The notes beneath the pieces are model-generated. The model ran no database searches, was not told where the DNA came from, and saw nothing but the letters and a program-made list of their open reading frames with translations. Below, piece after piece: positions 9,906 through 19,843 of a stretch of DNA of 64,000 nt. Origin of the DNA: Cavia porcellus (taxonomy: Eukaryota; Chordata; Mammalia; Rodentia; Caviidae). The stretch covers positions 21,946,501-22,010,500 of the forward strand of contig NW_026947500.1 in the NCBI RefSeq assembly GCF_034190915.1, in the 5' to 3' direction. Each line of letters starts with the position of its first letter. The first letter of the stretch is position 1. The position numbers and the translations under genes were made by a program.

Positions 9906-10957
9906 CCTTGTTTTATTTCTGTGTAGTTATCTTTACCATTCTTGTGTATTCTTCCATTGTTTTGTCTGGGTAGGTTCTTCAGTTCTGTCTTCCACGTTCC
10001 CTCATTCTATTTGCATCTGGGTCTATTTGATTAGATTCTTAATTTCAGTTGTTTTTCAGTTCTAGAATTTCTATATACCATATTTCCTAGTTGTTAGTTT
10101 TATCTGTCAGACCTCTGTAACTCCCTGACATCTAAGGATAAATCTTTTGCAAAGTCACACTACGACTACAGAAAGAAGGGCAGTCCTTTAAAGCAAAAGT
10201 GGATTATTTATTTTCCCTTTCCAAAGAATAAGTAGTAATAGATAACCTAAATCCACAGATATTCATCATGTTTCCTTTTCTGAGTAGTCAGGTCATTCAA
10301 ACTTACTGCTTTTTATAAGCAGAATTTTAAAAACTCTTCCAGGGGCTATTGTGCAGTGTGACTCCTGTTTAGTTTACTACCAGGTCAGTGGATAGAAGCA
10401 GATAAATGACCTAAAACTTGGGCAGTACCTGTTGCCTTCAGAATCCTGGATTTGTCAGCTAGTTATTTTGCCTCTTATCGTGTGCAAGGTAAAACAATTA
10501 TCATTGACTTTACTTTTGTTTATTATTAGTTTTGAGTAAATACTGTCACAAGCATTATGATATAAGTACTAATAAATAAGAACATACAGGAATAACACAC
10601 ATTCAAAATAATAAAATAAAGGAGAAGGAATGTCAAACAAACAAACAAAACACTATGATGGCATTAAGGTGAAAAGGTTCCATAAAGTATCCAGTGAAAC
10701 CTAAATTCCTATCCTGCCCTTTCTATCCATTCGCCCAGGTCTCCTCACTGGAGGCCATCACTGCTACTAGTTCCTTATGTGTTCTCATGTTAAAGTGCAC
10801 ATCACTGTAGCCATCCAGTCCCAACTAAGTGAGGTGGGAGGCAAAATGGAACTTTGGACTACTTGGGAACTTCTTGACCCAGAAACACAGCTTCATGAAA
10901 GACTGAATCCTGAGGCTTTAGAATACCTTCCCTCTCTCTACACCTTACCACCACTGT
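9906..10957. other. Intronic tract
   Basis: The first ~180 bases continue the old minus-strand L1 interrupted by HAL1 copy 1 (TTCAGTTGTTTTTCAGTTCT). The remainder shows no gene, SINE or clear repeat apart from a short (AAAC)n patch near 10635. Confidence 0.5.
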
Positions 10958-11027
10958 AAAAAAAAAAAAAAAAAAAAAAAAAGTCCTATTTATAGCAGTT
11001 CTTTGTACCCAGTACACCATGTCCAGT

Positions 11028-11058
<31 letters not shown>
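10958..11058. repeat. Two poly(A) runs 50 bp apart
   Basis: A25 at 10958-10982 and A27 at 11032-11058 flank the L1 segment GTTCTTTGTACCCAGTACAC. Confidence 0.9.
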
Positions 11059-11060
<2 letters not shown>

Positions 11061-11255
11061 AAGGGCAAACTACGAGAAAGAATATAGTTTAGAGAAAGAA
11101 CAAATGTCAGAAACAGACATGGATTATCAGGTAGAGAATTTAAAATACCTATGAGTAATATGCTAATGAATAAAGTAGATAGCATACAAGAACATTTGGG
11201 CAGTGTAAGCCAAGAGATGGGAATACTAAGAACCCAACAAATGCTAGAGATCAGA
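10984..11255 (+). mobile_element. Ancient L1 fragment, plus strand
   Basis: GTTCTTTGTACCCAGTACAC, then AATTTAAAATACCTATGAGT, AATAAAGTAGATAGCATACA and CAAGAGATGGGAATACTAAG match the 5'UTR/ORF1-upstream part of old mammalian L1 (L1M-type) from memory. A poly(A) run interrupts it at 11032-11058. Confidence 0.6.
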
Positions 11256-11321
11256 GGTACTGTATCTTAAATGACACAAGGTCGTGATTTCAATCCCCAT
11301 ACCAAAAAAAAAAAAAAAAAG
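11256..11321 (+). mobile_element. 3' half of an ID SINE, plus strand
   Basis: AAGGTCGTGATTTCAATCCC followed by CATACC and an A run is the B-box half of the local ID element. The 5' half is weak. Confidence 0.7.
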
Positions 11322-11834
11322 TCTAGTGTTTTACCCAGAAGAGAGTAAGAAAGCCAATCAGACAAAATCAGATACCTATTCCAAAATGTTCTCTTTAGGT
11401 CAGCATTTCTTAGAAGGGCACCCCTGGCTTTTATAGGAGAATTTTTTTTGTTTGTTTTTATGAGCTGTCGGCCCAAAATACCACATTGTGTTTAGCATTC
11501 CTGACTCTCAGAAAGCAAATCATGGTGACACTCACAGTGCTACTGTCATAACCAGGACAATCCCTTTGCCCCACTCCACTCCACTGTGGACCAGGACACT
11601 GAGAGCATTGAGAGCTGTTGCACAGCTCCTAAAGCTGACTTTTCGAAAACCATTGCTTCCACTGCTAAACAAAAAATTGTTTGTAATCTTATAAAATAAT
11701 GGCTTTTGTTTCTTTGTCAAAAATTTCTCAATTTATTGTTTACAAATATCTAATCTGCTTTTATATTGCCACATGAAAGACATAAGAAATCCATCATTTT
11801 GTTTCTTCAGTTTATTTCTTCGTTTAAGAATGTA

Positions 11835-12065
11835 AGTTATTGGGGCAGACTACATTCAAATTCCACAATTTTGGCCACTTACTAGCAGTTCCTTCTTTGG
11901 GTTTTTATATAATCTTATTCTGGGCAATTGTGCAATTGTTCTGTGCCTCTGTAAAGTGAGAATAATAATTGTATTCATTTCATAAAGTTTTTGTGCTAAG
12001 TAGTACATATAAGGCATTTGTTGTATTGCCAAGAGCATAGTAAATGTATGCAAGTATAAGCTATT
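11835..12065 (+). mobile_element. MIR SINE, plus strand
   Basis: Contains TTGGCCACTTACTAGCAG, TTCTGTGCCTCTGTAAAGTG, AGAATAATAATTGTA and ATAGTAAATG in MIR order. Old and diverged, as expected for a mammal-wide repeat. Confidence 0.85.
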
Positions 12066-14558
12066 ATTGTATTTATAAAATGAAATTTCAGAATTAAATT
12101 TCACACAAGTAATTTAAAAATACTTCAGTTTTTTCCTTGGGCGAATTATCTTTTAAAAATTAAATTGCTTAATCAGGAAAAGCATTTTGCTATAATGTTT
12201 AGTTTAAAACTGGGCTGAAATTGTCAGAGGAGCATTCATTCAGTTTCTTTTGTTGTTGTTTGGTTAGATATGTGACAAATTCTGAGAAGAATTTACATAC
12301 CACAGAAGGAGCAGTAACTAAGTGAACGAGTACATGCCCAGGGTAGTTACTGCTGTGAATGGCTGCAAAGGAACAGGCAGAAAGATGTGGAAGCAGGGAG
12401 GGGTCTGGTGTGTCCTGGGGCAGGTCAGAGTAGGGCTGATTTAAGTGAGCTGGGATAGGTGACTGGGTGGGTGCCAGAGCCTAATTAGCAGGATCTCAGG
12501 GACTCTAATGCGGCCCTAGGACTTCTGTCCCAGGGAGTTAAATTTTTTCCCCAAACTGTGGAAAAAAGGGTTTTAAACAGGAGAACTTGCTGGGTGTGAC
12601 TTCATATTTGCAAAAGTTGTTTTTGTCTCTCTTTAGAAGAATGAATTGGAGAAGAGCAGGTGAATCTGGTAGAAAACAAATGTGACACTCCTGAAAAGGA
12701 ATGCAAATGGAGTGAAGTGGTGGCAGTGAGACAGAAGGAAGTGGACACAGTCATGTCATGTCACTTACATTTATTCTGGAGTAAAATTGACTGGTAATGG
12801 TGATGGCTTGCATGAGAGGACCATAAAAGACAAAATAGGGCTAATGCCTAGATTTTTGAGTAGTAGGTAAATGTTTAGATTATTTTATTATGGTAGAAGA
12901 TACGTTGTCATTAACACCCTTCAGATCTTCCCCACTTGCTTGGAGCACCAAACCCACTGTTCTTGCCACTTTCTGAAGCAGTTCTGCAAATCCTCCTCTG
13001 TGTCTTTATTTCCTTGTCGCTCTTACCTCAGTGTGCTGAATCAGTTCAGAACATTTGCCTTTCATGCTCATTTTGACTTTGGAGAAGAAGCAGAAGGCAC
13101 ACAGTGTCAGATCCAGTGAATGCAGAGGGTAAGGTGGGCTCACTTTTCTGTAGATTGGCACTGAGCAGAGGCAGTCATTGTATATTTGATCACACTTACA
13201 AAAAGACAATTTCCAGAACTGCTTCAGAAAGTAGCAAGACTGATGGGGAGTTTGAAGTGAGAGGGAGTATTTTGAGGGGGATTAATGACAGTGTTTTTTA
13301 CTTTAAATTTAAACATTCACCATATATTTTGATCACACATAAGTGCCATTTTGATAGTATGTATATATTTTCTCAACTATTAACCTTTTTTAAAAATTTT
13401 GACAGTACTTTTCAAATCTGAAATTGTTAAGTATTACTTTAGAATTTTTATCTTCCTAGTTTTGATATAACAGTCAAATTGTACAGTCTTCTTAAATTTC
13501 TTCTTGTTTTCCTGTTTAGTAATGGGAACTTTCTTTGTTGATGTTTTTGATATTTAAGAACATTTTACTAGTTGATTATTACGATTAAGGATTTAAACTC
13601 AGTGATTTACCACTTGCAGTGCAGTCTCTTAAAATGAGGTCTTAGAGTGTCATCCAGCCCTGAGGAAGCCAGGAGTCTGTGAAAGCCTGTACCTGTTAGG
13701 AGGAGACCTCCTTGGTCTCTTACTTCCCCTATTCTCCCAGAGCGTGTAGGGGCGCTAGGGAGTCAGTCCCTTGGCTCACTCCCCATGAAGCATATACTCC
13801 TGTGGCTCCCCACTATGCTGTTGAACATGGACTTAAGGGTAGGAAGTCAGGCTTAGGAGATTTTATTTTCCATTACTTAAGACTAGTACACCTCCTTAAT
13901 AACTGGAATTTATTACACTTTACTAAAATATGACCTCTTGTGGACAAAATGAGATCATGTATGTAAAGCAGTCTTTAATTAAGCAGACTGTTTAAATTGA
14001 TGCATGTGGAATGGATTTTTACTTTTTTTCTAAGAAATAGAGACATTGGGAAGAAAAATCATTAGTGATGCATAGAGATTTTTGGCTGTTTTACACCTAA
14101 ATGGGATGCCAGAACTGCATATAAAGCATAAGAACATCAAAAATATTTCTTAGGCACAGACTACTATTAAATACCCATGGATGTTTTTTATTTTCCATTA
14201 CATTAAAATACAATATTCAAAGGAACTTCATTTTCTGAGCATTTAAAAATAGCGCAATCTTAAAATGAAGATATAAAATGTTATCGGCTATGTTCTTTGT
14301 ACATAATTAGTATGTGCCTATGGAAGTATAATGACTTGTAACCTAAAGATATTATTCAGGATAAAAACCTCACATGGAAAAAATCAGAGCTCCAGCTGGG
14401 TGACACATTTTAGAAATGATTCAAAAATGACCCTAGCATCCAAGGCAGGCTTTTTCAGTCCCTTGGAATCCATCTTCAACCTAGGTGGATCATGAAGGCA
14501 TGACTTTAAGGGTGGGAGGATCCTTTCTCAAATGATTCATTGGTTTCTTTTCTTACAG
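12066..14558. other. Intron preceding FANCC coding exon 1
   Basis: No exon, SINE or ORF with recognisable similarity seen. 12330-12850 has higher GC and could hold an old repeat. The end carries the polypyrimidine tract and CAG acceptor at 14558. Confidence 0.5.
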
Positions 14559-14636
14559 ATTTGATGTGTGCTCCCCATTTCCTTCAGTGCTTGGCAGCCT
14601 GCTGTGCAAAGACGTCACCTTTTCCCTTTTTTTGAG
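14559..14636 (+). promoter_or_regulatory. FANCC: FANCC 5'UTR part of first coding exon, with uORF
   Basis: A pyrimidine-rich tract ending in CAG (14556-14558) is the predicted 3' splice site, so this exon starts at 14559 with 78 nt of leader before the FANCC ATG. The leader holds an ATG at 14564 that opens a 23-codon ORF ending at TGA 14633-14635, one base before the main ATG at 14637. The uORF is out of frame with FANCC (73 nt offset). Such a uORF could lower initiation at the main start or work by reinitiation; that is inference. Any further upstream 5'UTR exons and the promoter lie outside the window or were not recognised. Confidence 0.8.
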
Positions 14637-14801
14637 ATGGCTCAGAATTTCACAAACCTTACTTCTGACTGTCAGTATTGGCTGCAGAAGCTTTCTGCAT
14701 TAGATCAGGCTTCTACTTTGGAAACCCAGAAGGACACCTGTCTGCACCTGCCTCAGTTCCAGGAGTTCCTGAGGCAGATGTATGAAGCCTTGAAGGAGAT
14801 G
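14637..14801 (+). CDS. FANCC: FANCC coding exon 1 (residues 1-55)
   Basis: FANCC is a subunit of the nuclear Fanconi anaemia core complex. It pairs with FANCE and FANCF and helps the complex monoubiquitinate FANCD2-FANCI during interstrand-crosslink repair. This exon reads from ATG 14637 to the donor ATG|GTAAAT at 14801/14802 and encodes 55 residues beginning [11 protein letters not shown] and ending YEALKEM. I recognise the family from blocks such as [22 protein letters not shown] and MYEALKEM. The 165-nt length equals the first coding exon of mammalian FANCC. The start is chosen by homology and by a good context (GAGATGG). The reading frame has no upstream in-frame ATG in the exon. It ends in phase 0 and joins the exon at 16698. 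Identification is from recall of the protein family, not a database search. Confidence 0.96.
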
Positions 14802-14999
14802 GTAAATTAGTGATTTGTGCTATGGACCTTAGATACTCCATTAGAAAGATACACTACTCATAAATACTGCAGATAAGAGCTAATTTCCTATTCTCTGATT
14901 TATTATGACATAAACATTTCTTCTTGGCTAGTTGTCGCATGAGACTTTGTGGCCAAGCAAGTTTATTTATATATATTTTAAAGTTATTTTTCTTTTTTA

Positions 15000-15075
15000 T
15001 TTATGTGCAGGAGATTGAACTTGGAGCCTTGTATATGTTAGGCAAGTGCAGTACAATTACACTATACCCCTTACT
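15000..15075 (-). mobile_element. ID-type SINE, minus strand, diverged
   Basis: GAGATTGAACTTGGAGCCTT, TGTTAGGCAAGTGCAGTAC and CACTATACCCC are the reverse complement of an ID body with several mutations in the A box. Confidence 0.75.
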
Positions 15076-16388
15076 AGGTTGTTCTTAAATGACAGGACTT
15101 TGATACTTGTTATATAGGTAATAAGTGTGATTCTTTTCAAGGTCTTTGGGTCCCTCAGATCTTGAAAAGTTAGCTGAAATACCTCTGTGTTCCTCAACCC
15201 TGTTCTCAAGTGAGCTTTCCTAAGACATGATATGATCTATTCTTGTATTGAGATCTAACAATTAAGATGATAAAATCTGTCCCAAAAATATTTCAAGTGA
15301 TATTTTTGGTAAATACTAAGATTTTTAATGTCTTTAATGACATTATATAATTTATTGTTTATAAAACTTCATGTTTTCCTTTTGATGTAATATTGCTTAC
15401 TTTTGTAAATAGATGTTTTTATGGCATCATATTTTCATATAATAAGCATGTTATTTGTTTCATGTCCATTTTTAAATTTCAAAATGAAAAGCCAGATTGT
15501 CACTTAACATAGGTGTTCTCATGTTATACTTCTTTTATGTTAATCAAAGAACCAGAACGGAAATTTGAAGAATAAATTCTGTTGATGACTTCACATGTCT
15601 TTAGAAATTGGAAAAAAGATATGCTGTGTGAGAACAATCAATGCTAATTTTTACAATTTTCTGTAATAAGACTTATGTAACTTGACCTTAGTATGGTCCC
15701 AGAAAGTCTAGGAATAGCTTTGATATGGAGACAAATATGAAGAGTTTGTTGCTGCAACAGCAGGAAATGCTTATCATTTCAGTTGACCTGCACTTTATCT
15801 CAGGTGGGTCTAATTTTTGCAGTTTCATGAAAGTTCAGTTGTACAAGGCCAATTGTACAATAGCATGTGTATTTTTAAAATCTAAAGCTGTTTTCTATTT
15901 GGTTGATCTTTTTTTCTCTCAGGGTTTTAGCTTGTACAGTAGATTTCAAGGTCTTTGGGTAGATTATGGTCTTACAGTAGATTATGTGTGATGTCATTTA
16001 GCATGTAGAATTCAAAATAGTGATAAACAGAGGTATGTATCTTTATACTTTGGCAGCTTTTATTTCTTTTTGTAAGTTTCAGTTTTTGTCCTTTTAAATC
16101 TTCTTTCAAAAGAACCTTCCTGGAGTTTGGTTAGAAATGTCTCATTATGCTAGAATAAAAAATAGAATTAAACAGTTAGTAATTGTAATTTTAAATATAA
16201 TAGCCTTTCCTATTAAATATGAATAAAATAAAATTAATTTTGTAACAAAATTTATTTTACCTGATTATATCATATGTCTTAGTTTTGGTAGCCTGAATAA
16301 GATGTTTGGTTGCTTGTTAAAATTTATTTGGATTTCTTACCTAATAGATTTTCTCTAATTTTTTTCCCTTTTCAAAAATATAGTCATT

Positions 16389-16588
16389 GCTGGGTATGGT
16401 GGCACGCATCTGTAATCCGAGTACTTGGGCAACTGAGGGAGGAAAATCACCATGAGTTCGGGGCCAATTTGGGCTACATAGTGAGTTCAAGGCTAGCCTA
16501 AACTATGTAGTGATACCCGGCCTCAGAAAACAAACAAAAATACAAACAAACAAAATTTACAACCCAATAAATGGTACATAAACTTTAA
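16389..16588 (+). mobile_element. B1-type SINE, plus strand
   Basis: GCTGGGTATGGTGGCACGCA, GTAATCCGAGTACTTGGGCA and GGGCTACATAGTGAGTTCAA are the 7SL-derived B1 body, followed by a CAAA-rich tail. Imperfect 15-bp flanks AAAAATATAGTCATT (16374-16388) and AAAAATACAGTCATC (from 16589) look like the target-site duplication. It lies in a FANCC intron in sense orientation, ending about 110 bp before the acceptor. Confidence 0.9.
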
Positions 16589-16697
16589 AAATACAGTCAT
16601 CAAGGAGTGTTCAAGTTCCTTCAACCTACACTATCAGTTAAGGCTTTCTGAGTTGTATCTTGTCTTTTACTGATCAAAATGTAATTTTCCTTTACAG

Positions 16698-16782
16698 GAT
16701 TCTAATACAGCCATGGAAAGATTCCCCACAATTGGTCAACTGTTGGCGAAAACTTGTTCAAATCCTTTTGTATTAGCATATG
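16698..16782 (+). CDS. FANCC: FANCC coding exon 2 (residues 56-84, first base)
   Basis: An 85-nt exon is bounded by TTTACAG (16691-16697) and the strong donor ATG|GTAAGA (16783). It continues the frame of the previous exon and encodes [16 protein letters not shown] followed by [12 protein letters not shown], then the first base of an Asp codon (phase 1). The motif [12 protein letters not shown] is diagnostic for the FANCC N-terminal helical region. The length is the same as the corresponding mammalian exon. The small 85-nt size makes it invisible to ORF-length searches; it was found from the splice sites and family match. Confidence 0.95.
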
Positions 16783-16835
16783 GTAAGAATCCAAAACATA
16801 TCTTCTCAAAATCTACACATATGCATGTGCTCACT

Positions 16836-16839
<4 letters not shown>

Positions 16840-16880
<41 letters not shown>
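16840..16880. repeat. (CA)n microsatellite
   Basis: About 20 uninterrupted AC units 58 bp after the exon 2 donor site. Confidence 0.97.
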
Positions 16881-16882
<2 letters not shown>

Positions 16883-17258
16883 ATAGGAAAACGAGGCCTC
16901 TTATTATTACAGGGTGGACACTCCCAGATTACAGATTATTTATATAACAATTTTTGTCACCTCATTTCATTTTTAGCTCATTATAAAACAACTATATTAT
17001 TAATACCAGATTAATTTGTTTCACAGTGTCACATTAACTCTCATATTATTTCCCATGTCATAAATCATTCTTCAGAGTCTTAAATCTGTTGTAAGTTGGC
17101 TATTATTTAGGGGTGATGTTTTGGTTTTATCCAAGGTTGAGAGAATTTGGGGACACTTTGGAGAGATTTTCCTTTACTGACTTCCTCTGCGTACCTGCCT
17201 AGCTTCATTGCTTATTTTTTTCCCCCATACCCACACCACGTGCCTTGCAGTTGGGTCC

Positions 17259-17356
17259 CTTTTTTTTTGGTCTTTTTTATCAGTACCAGGGATCAAACTC
17301 ACGACTGCCTGCTTGCAAGGCAGGTGCTTATGCTGCTGAGCTAAATTTCCAGCCCC
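17259..17356 (-). mobile_element. ID-type SINE, minus strand, with perfect TSD
   Basis: The - strand reads GGGCTGGAAATTTAGCTCAG, GCACCTGCCTTGCAAGCAGG and GAGTTTGATCCCTGGTAC, then an A-rich tail. Perfect 12-bp target-site duplication GCAGTTGGGTCC at 17247-17258 and 17357-17368. Confidence 0.95.
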
Positions 17357-17509
17357 GCAGTTGGGTCCTGTTGCTGACAGTGCCTAAAGGCACTTGCTGG
17401 ATTTGTGCAAGTGGACTCCTGAGACCATTCATTTTCCTGCTGTTCTCCTTTTTGTAATCTAAAGTTTTCCAAGGGCTCAGTTAGGGGGCCCTCCTAGTAC
17501 CTGCACAGC

Positions 17510-17670
17510 TCCAGAGTCTCCTTTATTACAATACAGTACTTATTCCACCATCTGATGCACAGGAAGACTGAAGCCTCCAGAGAGCAGGACAGTAGGAGCT
17601 ATGGCTTTTGTTTTCTGACATCATGAGCCCTGGCACAAGGTGGCATTAGGCACTCGTGGAGGAGCACAGT
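17510..17670 (+). mobile_element. L2 LINE 3' end, plus strand
   Basis: CAGAGAGCAGGACAGTAGG, then GAGCCCTGGCACAAGGTGG and ATTAGGCACTCG resemble the L2 tail (stretch with 'gagggcaggg' and 'cctggcacatagtaggcgct'). Diverged. Confidence 0.5.
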
Positions 17671-19294
17671 TGAGGTGTGAGGCCTTGGGATGACTGTATC
17701 ATTAGCTAAGGTAACATTTACTTTCCGAATTTTTTAAAGTCTAAGATTATTTGTATAATTAATGACACTGGAACCAAACTAAAATGACCATTTTCCCCCC
17801 TTTTTCTAAGAGTTATGAAATTTCCCTTTCCAAGTCTGTTATTGGAGCCATGAACTAGGTTGGAGAGGAAAAATACTCTCCTTTGGGCCTGTGAACATGC
17901 GTGCCTGGGTGCTCTGCACAGGCGGCTCACTGGCTCCTCCCCACCTTCATCTGTCCCTGCCCCAGCTGGTGCCTTCTCTTCCCCTGCCCCCATGTAATGA
18001 CAATGAGTGAACCATCCCAGTGGCCCACTAGGGCCACACTTACCTATCCTAAGTTTATAGATCCCAGCTAATCCAGTGTTTCTTAAACATCTTTATCCAG
18101 AAATACATATGTATTTGTAGATGTTTATTCTTACACACATGTATAAATTTACACATACCTTTACACATTCACAAGATTACATGTATTTCATGAATGCTTA
18201 TTTTTATATGTGATCCATATTCACTGTGCTATTTGAAAAGCTCATGCTTATGATCCAAATCCAGTTTCACACCTGTGATACATTATGATTTAAAGTTGTA
18301 TCAGTTAGGTTGATATGTTTGCTAGGAGACAGTTGTTAGTGCTGATGGGAGAAAATGGGTTTAAAAATTGATATGTGCTTTGCTTTGTGGGTGGGAATGC
18401 AGTGGTAGCTTATTATAGTTTATATTGCCCTCATTGTTAAGAAAGCCTTTGGAATCATTGTAGATTAGATTGTAGAAAGAGGCAGTCTGTCTGTCAGATG
18501 AGTTTACAGAGCCTCACTCTAGGTGCTAGGCGCCTGAGCCTCACCTTAGTGGCTTTGTTGTGAAATTCAGAGCTACTGTTTTTCGGGTCAGATACTGACA
18601 TTTTCACTGTTTAGGCTCAGTTTTGTTCTTACTTGTGTTATAGAATCTCTACCTGGGTGGGTTCAGTCGTCACAAACAGGAAAAAGAGAGTGGCTCATCA
18701 AGTAGCTGTTTCCACCAAACGTTCTGCATTTTATCATGGATTTGGTTATATTTTAAATTTTAGGGTAAAGAATTATGAGCATGCAGAAGGCTTCTAATTT
18801 ATAGAAATCATTTGGTATTAAGCATAATCATATTTTAAGAAAATCCTTTTTGTTAAATATCCTTGCTTGTTAAAAACAAATTTAGGACAATTAGAAAATT
18901 GAAAGAGTAAATTGAAATTATTGACTACTGACATGCCTGTAGTAGTTACATTGCTTTAAAAAGGTTGAATTTACTAATGGTTTGAAATGTGAAATAAAAA
19001 TCTGATCTTGAGAAAACCCAGTTCTTTCATTTCTTTCCATCATTCTCCTTTGGCTTTAAAAACTGCTGCTGTTACAAAAAAGGAATTGGTCACACTAGGG
19101 CTGAGTGTAAGTGATCTTGAACCCACAATAAGAAAAAACCCACAAAGTTAAGTTTCACACATGGTCCTGGATGCTTGTTCTGTGAACTTAGTAGTTTGAG
19201 TATTTTTCTTAAATATGTTTTAGAAGTTTTCATATAGATTATCTGCTTTTCTATTTGATAAAACCTACTACACATCTTAGTTTTCCTTTTACAG

Positions 19295-19389
19295 ATGAAA
19301 GCCAAAAGTTTCTGATACAGTGCTTGTGTTGCCTGATTAACAAAGAACCACAGAATTCTGGAGATTCAAAACTTAATTCCTGGATACGG
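19295..19389 (+). CDS. FANCC: FANCC coding exon 3 (residues 84-115)
   Basis: A 95-nt exon lies between TTTTACAG (ending 19294) and donor CGG|GTAAGA (19390). It completes the split Asp codon and encodes [18 protein letters not shown] followed by [13 protein letters not shown], the conserved [14 protein letters not shown] segment of FANCC. It ends exactly on a codon boundary (phase 0). The next coding exon would begin with a GVLSHIL-like segment; no such sequence was seen downstream, which fits the very long intron known at this position in other mammals. The three exons together give 115 residues without a stop. Confidence 0.95.
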
Positions 19390-19533
19390 GTAAGAGAGTA
19401 AATCTTGCTCTATACTGCTTTCAATTAAATTGATTAAAGTTGTTATTGCCTTTTCTTTTCTTATTTTTTGGTCCAGTTCTATGATGTTTTAAAATGTTTT
19501 TCAGGTATACCATCACTGTTAACATTGTCTTAC

Positions 19534-19626
19534 TTGCTGGGGATTTAGCTCAGTAGTGTAAGCGCTTGCTTGGCAAGTGCAAAGTTGTGAGTTCGATCCC
19601 CGGTACAAAAACAGAACAAACCAAAA
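19534..19626 (+). mobile_element. ID-type SINE, plus strand, with perfect TSD
   Basis: GGGGATTTAGCTCAGTAGTG (A box), CGCTTGCTTGGCAAGTGCAA and GAGTTCGATCCCCGGTAC (B box), then a CAAAA-rich tail. Perfect 13-bp duplication AACATTGTCTTAC at 19521-19533 and 19627-19639. Among the best preserved copies here: the B box GTTCGATCC is intact. Confidence 0.96.
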
Positions 19627-19757
19627 AACATTGTCTTACACAGTGGAAGCGTATCCAAGGGATTGCAGTTTTGCTTGAGTATGAATTCCAAATGATAGTG
19701 ATCCTTAATGTAAACTTTGCCATGCTGACAAGATCTAATGTTGAGCAGTTTCTTTGT

Positions 19758-19843
19758 TTGTTTTTGTTTTTTTGGTACTGGAAATCAAACTCAGGGCCTC
19801 ATGCTCACCAGTAGGCTGTGTGCCACTGAGCTATATCCCCAGT
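19758..19843 (-). mobile_element. ID-type SINE, minus strand
   Basis: TTTTTTTGGTACTGGAAATC, AGGGCCTCATGCTCACCAG and CACTGAGCTATATCCCCAG are the reverse complement of an ID body, 130 bp from the previous ID in the opposite orientation. Confidence 0.88.

Larger units (their letters stand above)
14802..16697 (+). other. FANCC: FANCC intron (between coding exons 1 and 2)
   Basis: An intron of 1896 bp with GT at 14802 and AG at 16696-16697. Contains an ID SINE near 15000-15075 and a B1 SINE at 16389-16588, otherwise AT-rich unique sequence. Confidence 0.9.
16783..19294 (+). other. FANCC: FANCC intron (between coding exons 2 and 3)
   Basis: An intron of 2512 bp, GT at 16783 and AG at 19293-19294. 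Holds a (CA)n repeat, an ID SINE and an L2 fragment; the rest shows nothing recognisable. Confidence 0.9.

Noticed and set aside
19534..19626. Possible tRNA gene
   Set aside because: A and B boxes are present but the body cannot fold into a tRNA cloverleaf, and it has an A tail and target duplication: an ID SINE.
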